Shown in pieces: positions 12,991-24,770 of a stretch of 64,000 nt of DNA (position 1 is the first letter of the stretch; each line of letters begins with the position of its first letter). The stretch is taken from NCBI GenBank assembly GCA_029961685.1, contig JARWKL010000013.1, forward strand, positions 22,536,922-22,600,921. The letters are read 5' to 3'. The stretch comes from Aristolochia californica (lineage: Eukaryota > Streptophyta > Magnoliopsida > Piperales > Aristolochiaceae). Position numbers and translations under genes: made by a program. The notes below the pieces were generated by a model. That model did no database searches and was not told the DNA's origin. It was given only the letters and a program-made list of their open reading frames with translations.

Positions 12991-13600
12991 TGTTACAATG
13001 TGGGACCCACCATGAGGACATGGGACATCAAGAAGAGTCCTAGAGGACGTGGGACACCAAGAACAATCCTCACCCAAAGCAAGCACGAGTTAAGGGATCA
13101 AGAACCACAAGCTGGATTGAGTTAGAAGACTTGAAGATCAAGTGGGACCCACAAATATCTCACGAGCTGACACTCTTATCAAGGTGCGTTGGGAGATCAT
13201 GAGGGGCCCACAAGGATAAGGCTACAAGCTGACTTATCCCTTATATTCATGTATATAATGAAGGACTCCTAGTTCAACTCAAGTTAGTCTTCTAGTAGTT
13301 TAGTTTGAACAGACTTATATTAAAGAGTTAGAGTTGGAATGTAAATAGGATTGAAAGACAAGTTGTATAAGGACTCTACCTCCTCCTCTACTATAAATAG
13401 AGGTGTTGTAATTCGAAATTAATCAAGTCATACATTTAATCCCTAGTTGGTTTCTCTCTCTCTCTCTCTCTCTTTTCTTGGCTCTACCTCTTCTTTCCCT
13501 TTTATTTATTCTCTCTACCCGAGAGCTTTCCTTCCCTTTTCTCTTTTTCTTTCTTCTTTCCCTTGTTCGGAATCATGTAAAAGGGATCCTAAATTCAACA
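12991..13600 (+). repeat. 3' LTR of element A
   Basis: A 610-bp copy of the 5' LTR, starting TGTTACAATG straight after the polypurine tract and ending AAATTCAACA before TAACT. It has the same TATA box (13391-13400) and pyrimidine-rich run. Confidence 0.94.
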
Positions 13601-13677
13601 TAACTTTATGCCATCTCTATGGAATTCTTCTTATTTACTAGTCATACCACCCTTACATATGTGGGTGTCTCTTAATA

Positions 13678-15366
13678 CTCCCCCTAAAGCTGGTGTTTAT
13701 AACTTCACTTTGCAAATAATCTTGGTCAAGAAACTTGTGTGCTTGAAAAATAAATATTGATGGCCTTGATTTGATTCATCTTCTTCTTGTTCACATCTTT
13801 CTAGTAGTCTTCATCTTGTTCTCATCTTGTCTCCCTCTTACTAAGATATTCTAGTAACATAAAACTTGATTACCACAACATGTGGAATTCTTTATTGTTG
13901 GTTACCTCTATCTTGTACTTCTTCTTCTACTTCTCTCCCTCAAGCTGGAAATCACTTTGTTCTTTACCAAGAGACCCATCTTGCACCACATAGTGGTGTG
14001 AGAAGAAAAATCACTCCTACCCGTACGACAAAGCTCTATACAACATTCAAAATAGTCATAGTCTGGAACACACTCCACTCAATTTCAATGGCTAAAAAAT
14101 AACCCAACTTTAGGGCACAACAAAGAGACTACTCACTATTTAAGGGTAGTTCAAACACAAATCACCTATTGGATGAAGAATATAAGACTTGGCTCAAGCT
14201 AGATGTTGGGTACACTCCTAAACTTTTTGGGTAGTGGGTCTATAGGTGTTGCTCTAAATTTATTTTAACAAACACAATTTGTAGGAATTTCTTTGAGGAG
14301 TTAAGGGTGTGAATAAAAAGGTAGCACCTCTCATACTTCAAAAGGAAGGAGACACACAGTGCCACTCTTCATACTTCCGAATAAGAAGGAGGCACTTTTA
14401 GACCAATAGATGGATAAAAATGGACCAGGTTTGACTCAAGAGGGAGATAAAAATTAATTTATCTATGAACCTGATGATTTAGGAAACTTAAAAAACCCCA
14501 ATAAGAAAGTTTCGATATGGAACATAATAATGTAAACTTTGTAAACATAGACTTCTCATATAAAGCAATTAATTTTTAACAAAACTAGATCAATTTGGAA
14601 AGAAATATTCAAAAGATAAATTCTGAAATAAGGAAAATTTAGGACATTTATTTTGAATTATTTGGAATGTATAATTAGGAAACAAAAATTTTAGACATTT
14701 TCAAAAAGGAAACTAAAGTCATAATGAGAAAGACTTCTCTCAAGGAAACTAATGTACTATGAGATCCAACGCAAGAAACTTTACAGAAGGAAAGATACTA
14801 AAGTTGGTAAAATCTAGACTAGATTTTGAAAACATATAGGAAACTCAACCAACACTAGCAACTCAAAAAGTGAATCAAATAATTTGTCTCAAATTCAGAT
14901 CGTCGCATGCAACCGGATACCAACATGACCTTTGATTCTTCCAAAGTGGATATCTCTCTCTAGAAATATCACTCATATAGATTTATTTTGAGATATTATT
15001 CTCAATATAAATACTCAATAATGTTGGTACAAACCATTTAGGAACTAGAGGCATTTTGCTGCTACAAGAAACTTTTCTATTGTTTGAGCTTTGCTTCTTT
15101 AGATGTCGATTCCTCGTTCCATAAAAATATGATTTCAACAATTATTTTTGAGTTGGAGTCTAGGCTCATAGTTATTTAAAATGATATATAATTTTCTATA
15201 GGAAACATAAGGTAAGAGAGTTAAACATCTAATGAAAAACAGGAAATGGGAAAGAAGACAAGGGAAGATGAGAAACTCCAACTTTTTCCTTTTTCTCTTT
15301 CTTCTTCTTCTTCTTCCTCCCTTTCTTCTCCATCTTCTTCATCTTTTCCATCCTAGATATTTTCCT
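13678..15366 (-). other. Non-coding interior of element B
   Basis: No open frame with a known domain is seen. On the minus strand it begins after the primer-binding site with a purine-rich run (plus-strand CTT/TTC tract 15288-15355) and ends at a polypurine tract. Segments near 13877-13960 (CTTGTACTTCTTC then CCCTCAAGCTGG) recur in D at about 54920-54980. The block 15050-15366 aligns by eye with 35650-35958 in C. Confidence 0.7.
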
Positions 15367-15378
15367 GCTCTCCAACCA

Positions 15379-15752
15379 TGTTGATTACTAGGGACAAGAC
15401 TTAAACACGAGAGATCTTAAGGGAAGGAGAGAAGAGATGAATTCTTGCTTTTTGGAGAGAGGAGAGAAGAAACCAAGGGATAGAAGGAAGAGGAAAAGAG
15501 AGATAGGTGTATGGACGAATTTGAGCCAAGAGGAAGAGGCTTGAATGCTCTACCCCATGCCTTGAGGCTATATTTATAGTTGTGTGAAGGTATTTACAAT
15601 GACTACAATGCCCTTAGGGCTACATACTTCAAAAGGAAAAGACATAAGAAGACATATACCAGTTTACATAATAACAACATTATGCCATGTCTATGGAAGT
15701 TTTCCTTATTTACTAGTCATGCCACCCCTACACACGTGGGTGTCTCTTAACA
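15379..15752 (-). repeat. 5' LTR of element B
   Basis: A 374-bp LTR that matches, with small differences, the split LTR 7419-7713 plus 13606-13677. It carries CTATATTTATAG near 15568, the reverse complement of a TATA-type box. A third, partial copy of this LTR family lies at 34233-34463. Confidence 0.88.
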
Positions 15753-15854
15753 CATCTGAAATAGTAGAATTGTAATTGTTAGTTCAATTAAGTTTTGTTA
15801 TCATCAAAATCAAGAAGGAGTCAACGCTTGGTCAACACTTAGTTCCCAATTTTT

Positions 15855-16160
15855 CCCTCCTTCTCTACAAGGAAAAGAGAGAAGAAGTGAAAAGAGGGAA
15901 GAAGGAGAGAAAGGAAAAAAGGAGTGGAAGAGAAGAAGGAAAATGGATAACAAAAAAAAGTAGGAGGAAAAATGGAAAAAGCAAAATAGGAAGAGAAGAA
16001 AAAATGGGAAAAAGGAAGAATAGAGGGGAAAAGGGAAGAAAAGAAAGAAAAGAAGGAAAAGGGAAGAAAGGAAGAAAGAGGCAAAAGGAATGAAGGGGAT
16101 GGAGGAAAGAAGGAGAATAAGGAAGGAAAGGAAAAAAATAAAAAGTAAGGAAAAATAAGT
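15855..16160 (+). repeat. Polypurine (AG-rich) low-complexity tract
   Basis: About 300 bp in which nearly every plus-strand base is A or G, made of irregular GAAGG, GGAAAA and AAGAAAG words. An open frame spans it, but the product is only Lys/Arg/Glu/Gly low complexity, so it is not called as a gene. Confidence 0.85.
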
Positions 16161-16171
16161 TTTCCCCTAAC

Positions 16172-16411
16172 GAATTATTAAATTTGCTAGCAGAAAGTGA
16201 TTTCTGCCACTGAATTTGTACTTTGCAAGGAGAGATAGAATTATTAAATTTGCTAGTAGAAAGTGACTTCTGCCACCGAATTTGTAATTGGCTAGGAGAG
16301 CTTCTATCTCTCCCAGTGAATTGTAATATTCGTTAGCAGAGATCTTTCTACCAGCTAAATTAAATTCGTTGTTGCTTTATTTTGTTGGCAGAGTCAAATA
16401 TTCTAGTAGTG
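16172..16411 (-). mobile_element. Possible CACTA-type transposon end with a 66-bp duplication
   Basis: The plus-strand segment ending at 16411 reads, on the minus strand, CACTACTAGAATATTTGAC, which fits a plant CACTA (En/Spm) terminus. Inside it, a 66-bp unit containing TTGCTAGCAGAAAGTGA is repeated at 16172-16237 and 16238-16303, as expected of subterminal repeats. The partner end was not found, so the element is truncated, displaced or misassigned. Confidence 0.4.
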
Positions 16412-16479
16412 TTGACTAATATAGAAGATGATACATTAGAGGTACCAGTACCCTAAACACAAAGGGATAAGGAGGTTAA

Positions 16480-18165
16480 GTTAACAAGTTTACCTGTGAA
16501 TGTTCAAAGACTCCGGAATCAATAATCCAAGGTGATGAACTGGAACATGAACCAAGAGAATACATAGTTGTGGTAACAACAGTAGTTGTATGTGCACTTG
16601 AGGGAGCAGCCATCAATGTCTTGAGTTTTTGTAACCTCTTCTTTGAAAGTCACCTGCCCTTTAGAGGGGTCTAAAGTGTTACTCATTTTTTTGGCTGGTG
16701 TTGATGCATGATTAGCTTTGTAAAAATATGGTTTCCCGTGTAAATTTCAACATTTCTAAAGTACATGATTATTGAAGCCACAAAAAGTACACTTTCTATT
16801 TTTACTAGGACTTAAGGTAAGAGTGGAATCACTACTTCTTCTTGAGCCCATACATAGTTGTGGTAACAACAGTGGTTGTATGTGCACTTGAGGGAGCAGC
16901 CATCAATGTCTTGAGTTTTTGTAACCTCTTCTTTGAAAGTCACCTGCCCTTTAGAGGGGTCTAAAGTGACCTCTTTACTCATTTTTTTGGCTGGTGTTGA
17001 TGTATGATTAGCTTTGTAAAAATATGGTTTCCCGTCTAAATTTCAACATTTCTAAAGTACATGATTATTGAAGCCACAAAAAGTACACTTTCTATTTTTA
17101 CTAGGACTTAAGGTAAGAGTGGAATCACTACTTCTTCTTGAGCCCATACCACCAGTTCGACCTCCTATTCCTCTTCATCAAGTATATTCACCATTCCCCC
17201 TACCTCGGGAGAACATGGTTGAATGTTAAAATTGCTCTGGCTGAGATCTAGTTTCTTTTTGTTGAATCCTGAACATTCCAGCAAAAACATCATTAAAAAA
17301 AGGTCTAGTAGAAGAGCTGAGTACCTATGTTTTTAAAAATTCAGGATAGGGGTTTAAGTTGGTAAGACATATGGCAGACACTAGTGCTTCTTTATGTCTT
17401 TCATGAGTAGCAATTTTAGTAGAATATGGTTGTGCAACTTTCCACTCTCATAAGAGACCTCGAAATCTAGCAAAGTATTCATGGAAATTATCCCCTTGCT
17501 TTGTCATATATATCCCTTGAAAAATATAATAAATCTTCTGAAGACTGTTTAGAGTAGAATATGCCCTAAAATAAGTCTACCAAACATCTCTGCTTGTATC
17601 TAAGTGAACAAAATTATTAGCCATGGATTCATCCATGCTCTTTATCAATCGATTTATGCATCTCTTTGTCTTTCTTGAGTTGCAATGTGAGTAGATGGAT
17701 GTGCAACTTTCCACTCTTTTAAGAGACCACTAGATCTTCCAAAGTGCTCATGGGGATTATCACCTTGCTTTGTCATATATATCTCTTGAAAAATATCATA
17801 AATCTTCTAAAGACTATCAGGAGTGTAATACAACTTAAAGTAAGTCTACCAACATCTTTGGCTCTATCTAAGTGAACAAAATTGTTATCACAAGATTCAT
17901 CAATGCTATTTACCAGACAACTGATGATTAAAGTGTCTTCCTTCAACCACTTATAATAGGAAGAGTCATCTTCTTCAATAGGTGGTTGTGTTAAGGGTCC
18001 AACAAGATCTCTTGTTAGAAGAAACTTTTTGACAGATTGAACCCGTGATGAATAATTACTTACAACCTTTAGTGGAATGATAGTGATTCTTAAAACATCA
18101 TGTTTTTTGAATTCAGCATAGGAAAACCCAACTTTTTGTGAACCTTTTGCCATAATACCAGCCAT
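16480..18165 (-). pseudogene. Gag/protease remnant of H with two internal duplications
   Basis: Reading down from the ATG at 18163-18165, the best-preserved part (to about 17773) has DVLRITIIPL, LLTRDLVGPLTQPP and YYKWLKEDTLI, matching the gag start of element A. Below it, 17431-17640 and 17700-17890 are two diverged copies of one gag segment (period 269 bp). Further on, 16561-16850 and 16851-17150 are two near-identical copies of a segment that includes the zinc knuckle (CTFCGFNNHVL, a stop, then KC). The protease start WIIDSGVFEH lies near 16520. Stops occur in both knuckle copies. Confidence 0.8.
16561..17150 (-). repeat. Near-identical tandem duplication over a gag zinc knuckle
   Basis: Unit 1 starts at 16561 and unit 2 at 16851, both with TACATAGTTGTGGTAACAAC. 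Unit 2 is slightly longer, with a few extra bases near 16970. Apart from that only scattered substitutions are seen, so the duplication is recent compared with the gag decay. Confidence 0.9.
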
Positions 18166-19208
18166 AGAAATTCTTCAATTACTCAAGGGTAAGAAGAATA
18201 ACATCATTCAATAATTAGGAAAACCAACTAAGGAAAGAACAAGTGCTGAAATCAATTACATGAATGAAATTCTAGCACCTTATGAAAGCTCATGTGCATG
18301 AAAAAATACCATAGATGAACTATAGGATGAAAAAACACAATGGCTAAAGCAAAACAAAACTTCCTCAGTTACTCCTTTGATGCCTACAAAACTTTTAGGA
18401 CATGGGGTTTTATTTTAACACTTGGAATCAAACAACTTCTCAATCAGCCATTACTAGAAACCCTAATTTAGGGTTCAATTACTTTGAGATTGTAAAAAAC
18501 CCTTCAAATTCTAACAAATTTTGATCAGAATTCAGAGAAAGTTTTCAAATTTTATAGAGTGATGTTATGGCATCATTAAAATTGGTTTTTGAATCTAAAT
18601 AATCACCAAACAAAAAACTGACTTTTAGCCCTATTATAGTTCAAAAAGAAATTTATTTGAGGAATTTCAACACTTGACATGAGAGATCAACAAGAGGTCT
18701 AAGATTGATTATTTTGAGAATCAAAAGTACATAAAAGGAATACCTTAAAATTTTGGTTTAATAACAATGATTTGCTGAATTTTTTTCATCTCATAGTTGC
18801 TTGAAAACTTGATGGAGAATGTCCCCCTTTCCATGCTCTGTTGGTTAACTTTAGATTAGCTTATAAAAATACTAGAATTTCTGCTCTGATACCATGTTAG
18901 ATGCTAGGGTTTTATGTTTAAAAGAGTTGGAGTTGAGGTGAAGAAGAGGCAAGAAGAAAGAGAAGGACAAGAGAGAGAGAGAGAAAGAAGTGCTTAGAAG
19001 GAGAACAAGGAGACAACACGAGCTAGGGTGTTGAACAACACAAGGAGAGCTCAAGTATGAGACTCTCCTCCCCACGATGTCCTATTTATAATCAAGGATA
19101 GAAACCTTAATACATGATAAATATGAAAAAATACTTATGCCTAGTAATTGTTAGGTATGCTACTCAATCCCTTAAATATAAGATATGTTATTTAGTATTT
19201 CTTCAACA

Positions 19209-20480
19209 TACCTAATGGACACGAACAATAGGTTGATTTCCTTGGAGTTAATTCTTAATTGCTTCTTGTCTTCCTTAGTAAATTCACCAAAAGGTTTTGG
19301 GATCTTTTGATTATCAATCACTTTATGTCATATGGCCCAATCCATGGATTGTAGGAAGAACTCCACATAACTTTCCAATAGGCATAATGTGTGTTGTTAT
19401 ACTTGGGTTGCCCATTGGCTAATTACACTTTGGGTAGAAGCATTATGTCTTGAGATGCCTTAAGTTAATTTGAGTTAGGATATTGATGATTTTAACTCAA
19501 ATGCTTCTAATGCATGGTCTGATACCAATTGTTGGCCATGGTGTTATGGACTCAATAAGACTGAGTCATCTACTTTACTTTTATTATTTATGTTGCTTTT
19601 AATTTCGAATTTTATTGATTTTTAATAAGACTTAAAGGTAGGGGTAGAATTGGGTTTAATAACCCTAACCTATGTTGATGTTAATTACCCTATTTAAGGG
19701 GTAAGGATGGAGAAATAAAGCAAGTTCGGAATTAGCATAAACTAGGGTAATTTAGGTTCCTTCTAGGCTCTCTATTCTAGGGTTCTTGGTGTGAACTCTC
19801 TTGGGGGTTTGCTGCATCCATTGGGGAGTCTTTGAGGAGATCTTGGAAGGAAAAGGAGGAGGAATCAGCCTTCTCTTCCATGCTGCAATTGTCATCCATC
19901 TCTTCCACGAACCAGTAGTGAGGGAAGGAGGATTTGGTTGAGTCTTAGCATCAAGAAAGGGATTTTCGAGTTGCTGAATTGAAGGAGGTCTTCAAGAGGT
20001 ATTTTTATCTATCTTTTCCGAGTTTACAAGAGCTAGAGACTGCCCTCTTTACATTCAGCATTGGTAGTTGCATGAATTCAGAAACCCTACTCATTGATGT
20101 GAGGTATAAAGTGGGGTTTCATAATTGGATCCTTAAAACAGTCTCTTGCTTGAATTGGTGCATTCATAATTATGAAAAGGAAACTCCTTTTCAAGGGGAA
20201 TGAATTCAGTAAAGGGAAAGGGGTTGTTCATGAGTAATTACAGCAAGTAAAACCCTCTTCACATGAATCATAAAAGAGGGGTTTCATATCTGAGTGCTTA
20301 AACAGTCCTTTAACTTGCTGGTTGCATCTATAATTGAGAAAAGGAAACTCCTTTTCAATTATAACGTGTGAGGGAAGAAAAAGATAGTTTCTTTTCACAA
20401 AAACGTGTTAAGAAACCCTCTAACAGTGCTGGATTCATATTCAACTCGCCGAAAGGGGTAAATTGAGAATAAAAACTGAG
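19209..20480. other. LTR-retrotransposon remnants, class unclear
   Basis: A minus-strand primer-binding-site-like TCTGATACCA lies near 19530, followed by TGTTGGCC. From 19552 the sequence reads TGTTATGGACTC, which resembles the LTR starts at 36872 and 46890 of the gypsy element, and CCTATTTAAGG near 19688 could be a TATA region on the plus strand. The two cues point in opposite directions, so orientation and ends are undecided. From 20080 to 20360 a roughly 200-bp segment with GGGGTTTCATA and GGAAACTCCTTTTCAA appears twice, diverged. No coding domain was seen. Confidence 0.4.
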
Positions 20481-20499
20481 ATTGAAGTGCTTAATGTGC

Positions 20500-21300
20500 A
20501 ATTAAAATTGAAAAACATAAACAAAAATTCACAAACTACAAGGAGGCCAAGAATTTTTATTTTCAATCTTCTTGTCATGGTAACCATTGCCAAAAATCTT
20601 GCTCGGTAAATTTTTTACTAATATGCTCTATTAGCTAAAAATACAAGAGATTTGGTCCCCCAATCTCTTCTAAAGAGATTCTCAAACAACTAGATTCTAG
20701 GTATAGATGGCAATTCCCTTTAAACTTAAAGGTTTTAGAAAACCTCTTGAAAAAGTGAAAATACAAAAATGAATCACAATTTCTTTAGAGACATATCCAC
20801 TCCCAGAGTGTCTCCAAGTTTCCATCACTTTAGACCCGAATTAGAATGTGTTTGGAGTCTTAGAGGAATTAGGAATACCAAGAAAATGTAAGAGGATTGA
20901 AATGTTTTGTTGAAATCTGAGTTTTCTCTTATAAAAGGATAGTATTAGAAATTTGCACTTGGAAATCTTTCTTAAATGCTTAGGTTTGCCGATAAATACT
21001 CAATAGTATTAGTTTGGGTCTCAAGTTTCTTGGCAAAAGCAGTTGTTTTATATAGTTGTACCTTATGGTTGACCATGGCATCAATCAAAGTGATTTTTTG
21101 TGCTTCTATAGTAAGTTGATTGATCATAGTGTCATTGATTGATTGATCATGCTCTATAATTCTACCTTACAGCATTTTGTGTGATTGATCTTGTCCAATG
21201 GGATTGATTGATCATGCTTTTTGAGTTTGTTTGTCAGCATAGCACCATTACCAATTTATAGACTTAGTTTAAATTTTTTTATCATAAAATTTTGGAAATA
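20500..21300. repeat. Second copy of the GATCAATCA-rich repeat
   Basis: This stretch has no gene. It shares with 1-1050 an initial AT-rich part with TTACAAGAGA-like segments and a later part with repeated TTGATTGATCATG words (21110-21230). It is probably a diverged copy of the same element. Confidence 0.4.
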
Positions 21301-21357
21301 AGTCAATCTACGTTAACAAAGACCTCCCTCAATCTTTCATTACACTGTATAGAGAGA

Positions 21358-22538
21358 GGATTTTTGTAAAATAACTAATTAAAAAAATTATTTACTAAAA
21401 TAACATTTAGAAACTTAATTAGGAAAATACCCAACTTTAATTGGTCAACCGTCACGTTGGATAGTCAAAGGAGACATTTCAACATTGACCACACGTGGCA
21501 CCATGTCATCTGCCATGTCACCATAAAAAGTTGTAATGTGCTATGTCAGCTGCCACATCGTTGTTGCTGTCCACATCAACTAACACATCACCATCATGCC
21601 ATGTTAGCCAAATCTTCTTTTTCTTCCTTTCATATTTCATTATTGATTTAATTTTTTTTATAATGTAAAAATATTTTATTTTTTAAAAATCTTATTTGTT
21701 GGCATATGTTTTATAACCTTCTATTTAATATAATAAAATATAAAATTTATACAGTAATTATTAAAAATCGTCTTCTATTATAATTAACATATTTTTATAA
21801 TTTATTTAAGATAATTTATTATTTAAAAAATTAAAATTATTTTTGTTTTTTAAAATCTTATTTGCTGGTACATGTTTTATTACCTTTTATTTATTATAAT
21901 AAATATAAAATTTCTATATTAGTTATTAAAAAATCTTCTTCTACTCTAATTAATACCATTCATTATTTATTTAAGATATTTTCTAATTTAAAAATTATTT
22001 TTAGTTTTTAAAAATCTTATTAAAATTATTCTGAATACCAAAAATTAACATTTTAAAAATTAGAATTTTTTAAAATTAAAAATACCTTCAAGAAATAATG
22101 AAAGGTGTTAATTAGATTAGAAGAATAATTTTTAATAATTAATATATAAATTTTATATTTCATTATAACAAATAGAAGTTAATAAAAAATGTACCATCAA
22201 ATAAGATTTTTAAAAACAAAAATATTTTTTAAGTTACAAAAAAATCAATAATGAAAGATGAAAGGAAGAAAAAAAGGATATGGCTAACGTGGCGGGATGG
22301 TGACATGTCAGCTGACATGGATGTGACTGTGATGTGGCAGTTGACATGGCACAATCCAACCTTTTTATGGCGACGTTGTAGATGGTGTGATGCCGCATGG
22401 TGATCAATGTTGATGTGTCTCTTTTGACTATCCAACACAATAGTTGATCATTCAAAGTTGGGTATTTTCTTAATTAAGTATCTAAATTAGTTATTTTGTT
22501 AAATAAAGTTTTTTAATTGGTTATTTTAGAAAAAATCC
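21358..22538. mobile_element. Long terminal-inverted-repeat element (Mutator-like MITE or foldback)
   Basis: The two halves are inverted copies: GGATTTTT at 21358 pairs with AAAAATCC ending at 22538. The similarity runs inward about 500 bp, through a CA/TG-rich zone (CAACATTGACCAC, GTCAGCTGCCACATC) and then an AT-rich zone. The left arm also contains a direct duplication of an AT-rich unit (from 21686 and from 21852, period 166). No transposase is present. Flanks of 8-10 bp are only loosely alike, so the target duplication is not certain. Long arms and no coding capacity fit a Mutator-like non-autonomous element or a foldback element. Confidence 0.75.
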
Positions 22539-22544
22539 CTTGTA

Positions 22545-23970
22545 GAAATAAAGGGGAAAATGCAAAGGCCCCCTCCTCCCCCTGTCCTCTATTCCAGAAT
22601 GAAAAGGAGGACAAGAGGGAGAGCAAAGGGAGAGCTTGCCCTCCACCTCTGTCTCTACCCTCTTTAACTTTTATTTAAAATAGTAAGGGTGATTGTAACA
22701 TCACATGAATAATTTAATAACTCTAATTACTAGTAAGGTATTTTTGGTAAAAAACTTTCTAAGATCACAAGACCTCATATGAAAATACCATTTCTTAGTG
22801 GTTCCATTCGGAAATATGTCACCTAAGATGGCCAATTATGAAAATTAATCTAGAATCAATCTAAGGAGCAGTGGTAATTCTTTGTGAAATCCAATGGAGT
22901 GGTGTGAAAGTAATTTTCAATTTGTTAGGGAGACACACAAGGGAAGATAACAGTAATTGTTGCAACATTAAAACGAGCTGCAAGAAAGGTTGAGGAAGAA
23001 TGCCAACTTTCAGGTTCTCGGAACCTCCATGTGAATCAAGCATTTCTTTGCTTCCTTTTTAGTGTTACTTGACCTGTCAAGTTTCTTTTAAAAAAAGTAA
23101 GGATGTTATATCAACGAAATCCCTTTTTTGTGTATGATCCTTCACAGCCATTTGGAGACTGACGTTTTTGTTAATATATGCCAGAAATACTCCTACGAGA
23201 AATTCCACTTCGTTAAAGAACTGTTTTTAATCAAATATTGTCTAAGCTCTAAAGCAGGAAAAGTTGCAAGGCAACTCGGTATGACTTTTCTCTTTCAATG
23301 ACGCAGATAGTAAAGATATTCTCGAGAAGAGATGTTTATTCTATTGAAGCAGAGAATCAAAGAATTTTGGGTACAAAAACCCTCCCAGAGCTCAGCCTTT
23401 TCTCGTATTCTCTCTCCCTCTTTGTGGTGCGTGTCCAAAGCAAACAAGAACTTGTGGGGACGACGACCATGTGGCTCTCGCTATCGGACTCTCACATCTC
23501 CTTTGTCCTCACTGTCATACCAACAACCACTCCATAAAGCCCCAGTCCCACCACGAAACGATTACACTGTAGACTGCCATTTCAAAAGCAACACCACTCA
23601 ATCTCCCGCATGATTCCAGTTTACAGCTTGCACCTACTTTTCTATCCCCCCATCTTCTCCACCACAACTCCATCTGCCCATCGACTCTTATCTTACCTCC
23701 TTCTGTCCTCTTCAATAAAGAGTTGAACTCTGCTTATCCTTCTCTTTATTCTGTTTTCTTTCTCTTTGAAATTTCTCATGTAGGCTGGCTTCATGAGAGT
23801 CTGGGTGGCAGCATTAAAGGCACAGGGCAAACATCTTAGTGTAGACACAGAATCTGTAATTTGTCCGTGACATTTTAGTATAGGATGTGCCGCAGTTGGA
23901 GTCATGGGTTAGTTGATCATAGAGGAATAACCAATAAACAAGTAGAATAAATTTCTTTACAGTACCATGC
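22545..23970. other. Intergenic stretch without a recognised gene
   Basis: This 1.4-kb interval has ordinary base composition and no transposon hallmark that I could recognise. Small open frames (a minus-strand one at 22861-23043, overlapping plus-strand ones at 23298-23613) show no known domain, signal or splice context. It could be host intergenic DNA or untranslated gene flank. Confidence 0.4.
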
Positions 23971-24770
23971 TGTATGATAAGGGATTATCTTCCCTTTGTA
24001 TTTATTTATCCGTTTGGTTTGGGAGATAATATCTCCATGATTGTATTTATTTTTTCTATTATGAATTGTATAAATCCCACTCTTAGTCAATGCAAAGATG
24101 TGGTTTAGTTCAACATCTCATATGGTATCAGAGCAGATCGCTTAATCATCTGCATCTGCCGTATTCCAATTGTTTTTCTTTCAAAATCCTTTTTGCCCGT
24201 CACTTCCTCTTTGCAATAACTTGTTCGGCCTCCAACAACTCAAGCTGAACCGCCGGCCTCCATCATCGTCGTCCATCAGTCACCACCTCTGTCATCACCA
24301 CCATCAGCTAGAGCCTCCACCATCCAGCCTACGCTCAGACCTCACAACCATTGTTGTGGAACCTTCCCAATCCCCGTTGATGCTTCCAATGTCGCCTATC
24401 ATCAGCTAAGCATGATGGCACAGCACCAACGACGTTAACCTGCACCACTCCTCGAACCCCCGAGCCCGACCTTCACCCATCGCACCTCCAAAACGACAAC
24501 TCCATGGCGTGGCTCGCTAGCATGAACACGGACCGCCACCATGCAGCCTTCGTTTGCCACATGCCTACTCCTCAATCACAAGCGCCTCTCCACACCGTAT
24601 AAATCCATGAAGTTGGCGTACATGTGATCTTCTCTTTGCGGGCACTATGTTTGGCAACCACCGCTATTGATCCCATCCGTGTAGACGATCGAAGCTTCCG
24701 CTTCTTTGATTGCCACTGCTAACACTCTGGCCTTCCACGCCTTTATCTCTTGTCTCTCTGATTTTGTCTG

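Larger units (their letters stand above)
7719..13600 (+). mobile_element. Full-length Ty1/copia retrotransposon A nested in B
   Basis: This is a complete 5882-bp element with TSD TAACT at 7714-7718 and 13601-13605. The 5' LTR is 7719-8350, the primer-binding site starts at 8351 (TGGTTTCAGAG, close to TGGTATCAGAGC), the coding remnant is 8833-12983, the polypurine tract is 12973-12990 (CAGTTTGAGGGGGAG) and the 3' LTR is 12991-13600. The LTRs are very similar; the 5' copy carries about 20 extra bp near its start. Clean ends and similar LTRs suggest a fairly recent insertion, later than B. Confidence 0.95.
7419..15752 (-). mobile_element. Non-autonomous LTR element B (host of nested element A)
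   Basis: The ends are TGTTGATTTCTAGGG at 7419 and CTTAACA at 15752, flanked by CATCT at 7414-7418 and 15753-15757. One LTR is at 15379-15752. The other is split by element A into 7419-7713 and 13606-13677. After the left LTR comes ACTCCCCCTAAAGCTGG, the reverse complement of a copia polypurine tract. Before the right LTR is a decayed primer-binding site (15367-15378). The element therefore reads on the minus strand. Its internal region (13678-15366, about 1.7 kb) has no gag or pol and resembles the interiors of elements C and D. Confidence 0.88.
16412..19208 (-). mobile_element. Truncated Ty1/copia element H (5' LTR, gag, start of protease)
   Basis: The right end is a 314-bp 5' LTR (18895-19208, from TGTTAGATGC to TTCAACA). 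A perfect minus-strand primer-binding site lies just inside at 18883-18894 (plus strand GCTCTGATACCA). Gag begins at 18165. The left end stops shortly after the protease motif, close to the CACTA-like boundary, so all later pol domains and the 3' LTR are missing. The gag is related to that of A, E and F but more distant. Confidence 0.82.

Noticed and set aside
15776..16093. 105-codon Lys/Glu/Arg-rich frame
   Set aside because: It only reflects the polypurine tract; no domain.
22861..23043. 60-codon minus-strand frame
   Set aside because: No recognised domain, no splice or promoter context.
24123..24134. TGGTATCAGAGC as part of a tRNA gene
   Set aside because: It is a primer-binding site next to an LTR; no tRNA fold surrounds it.
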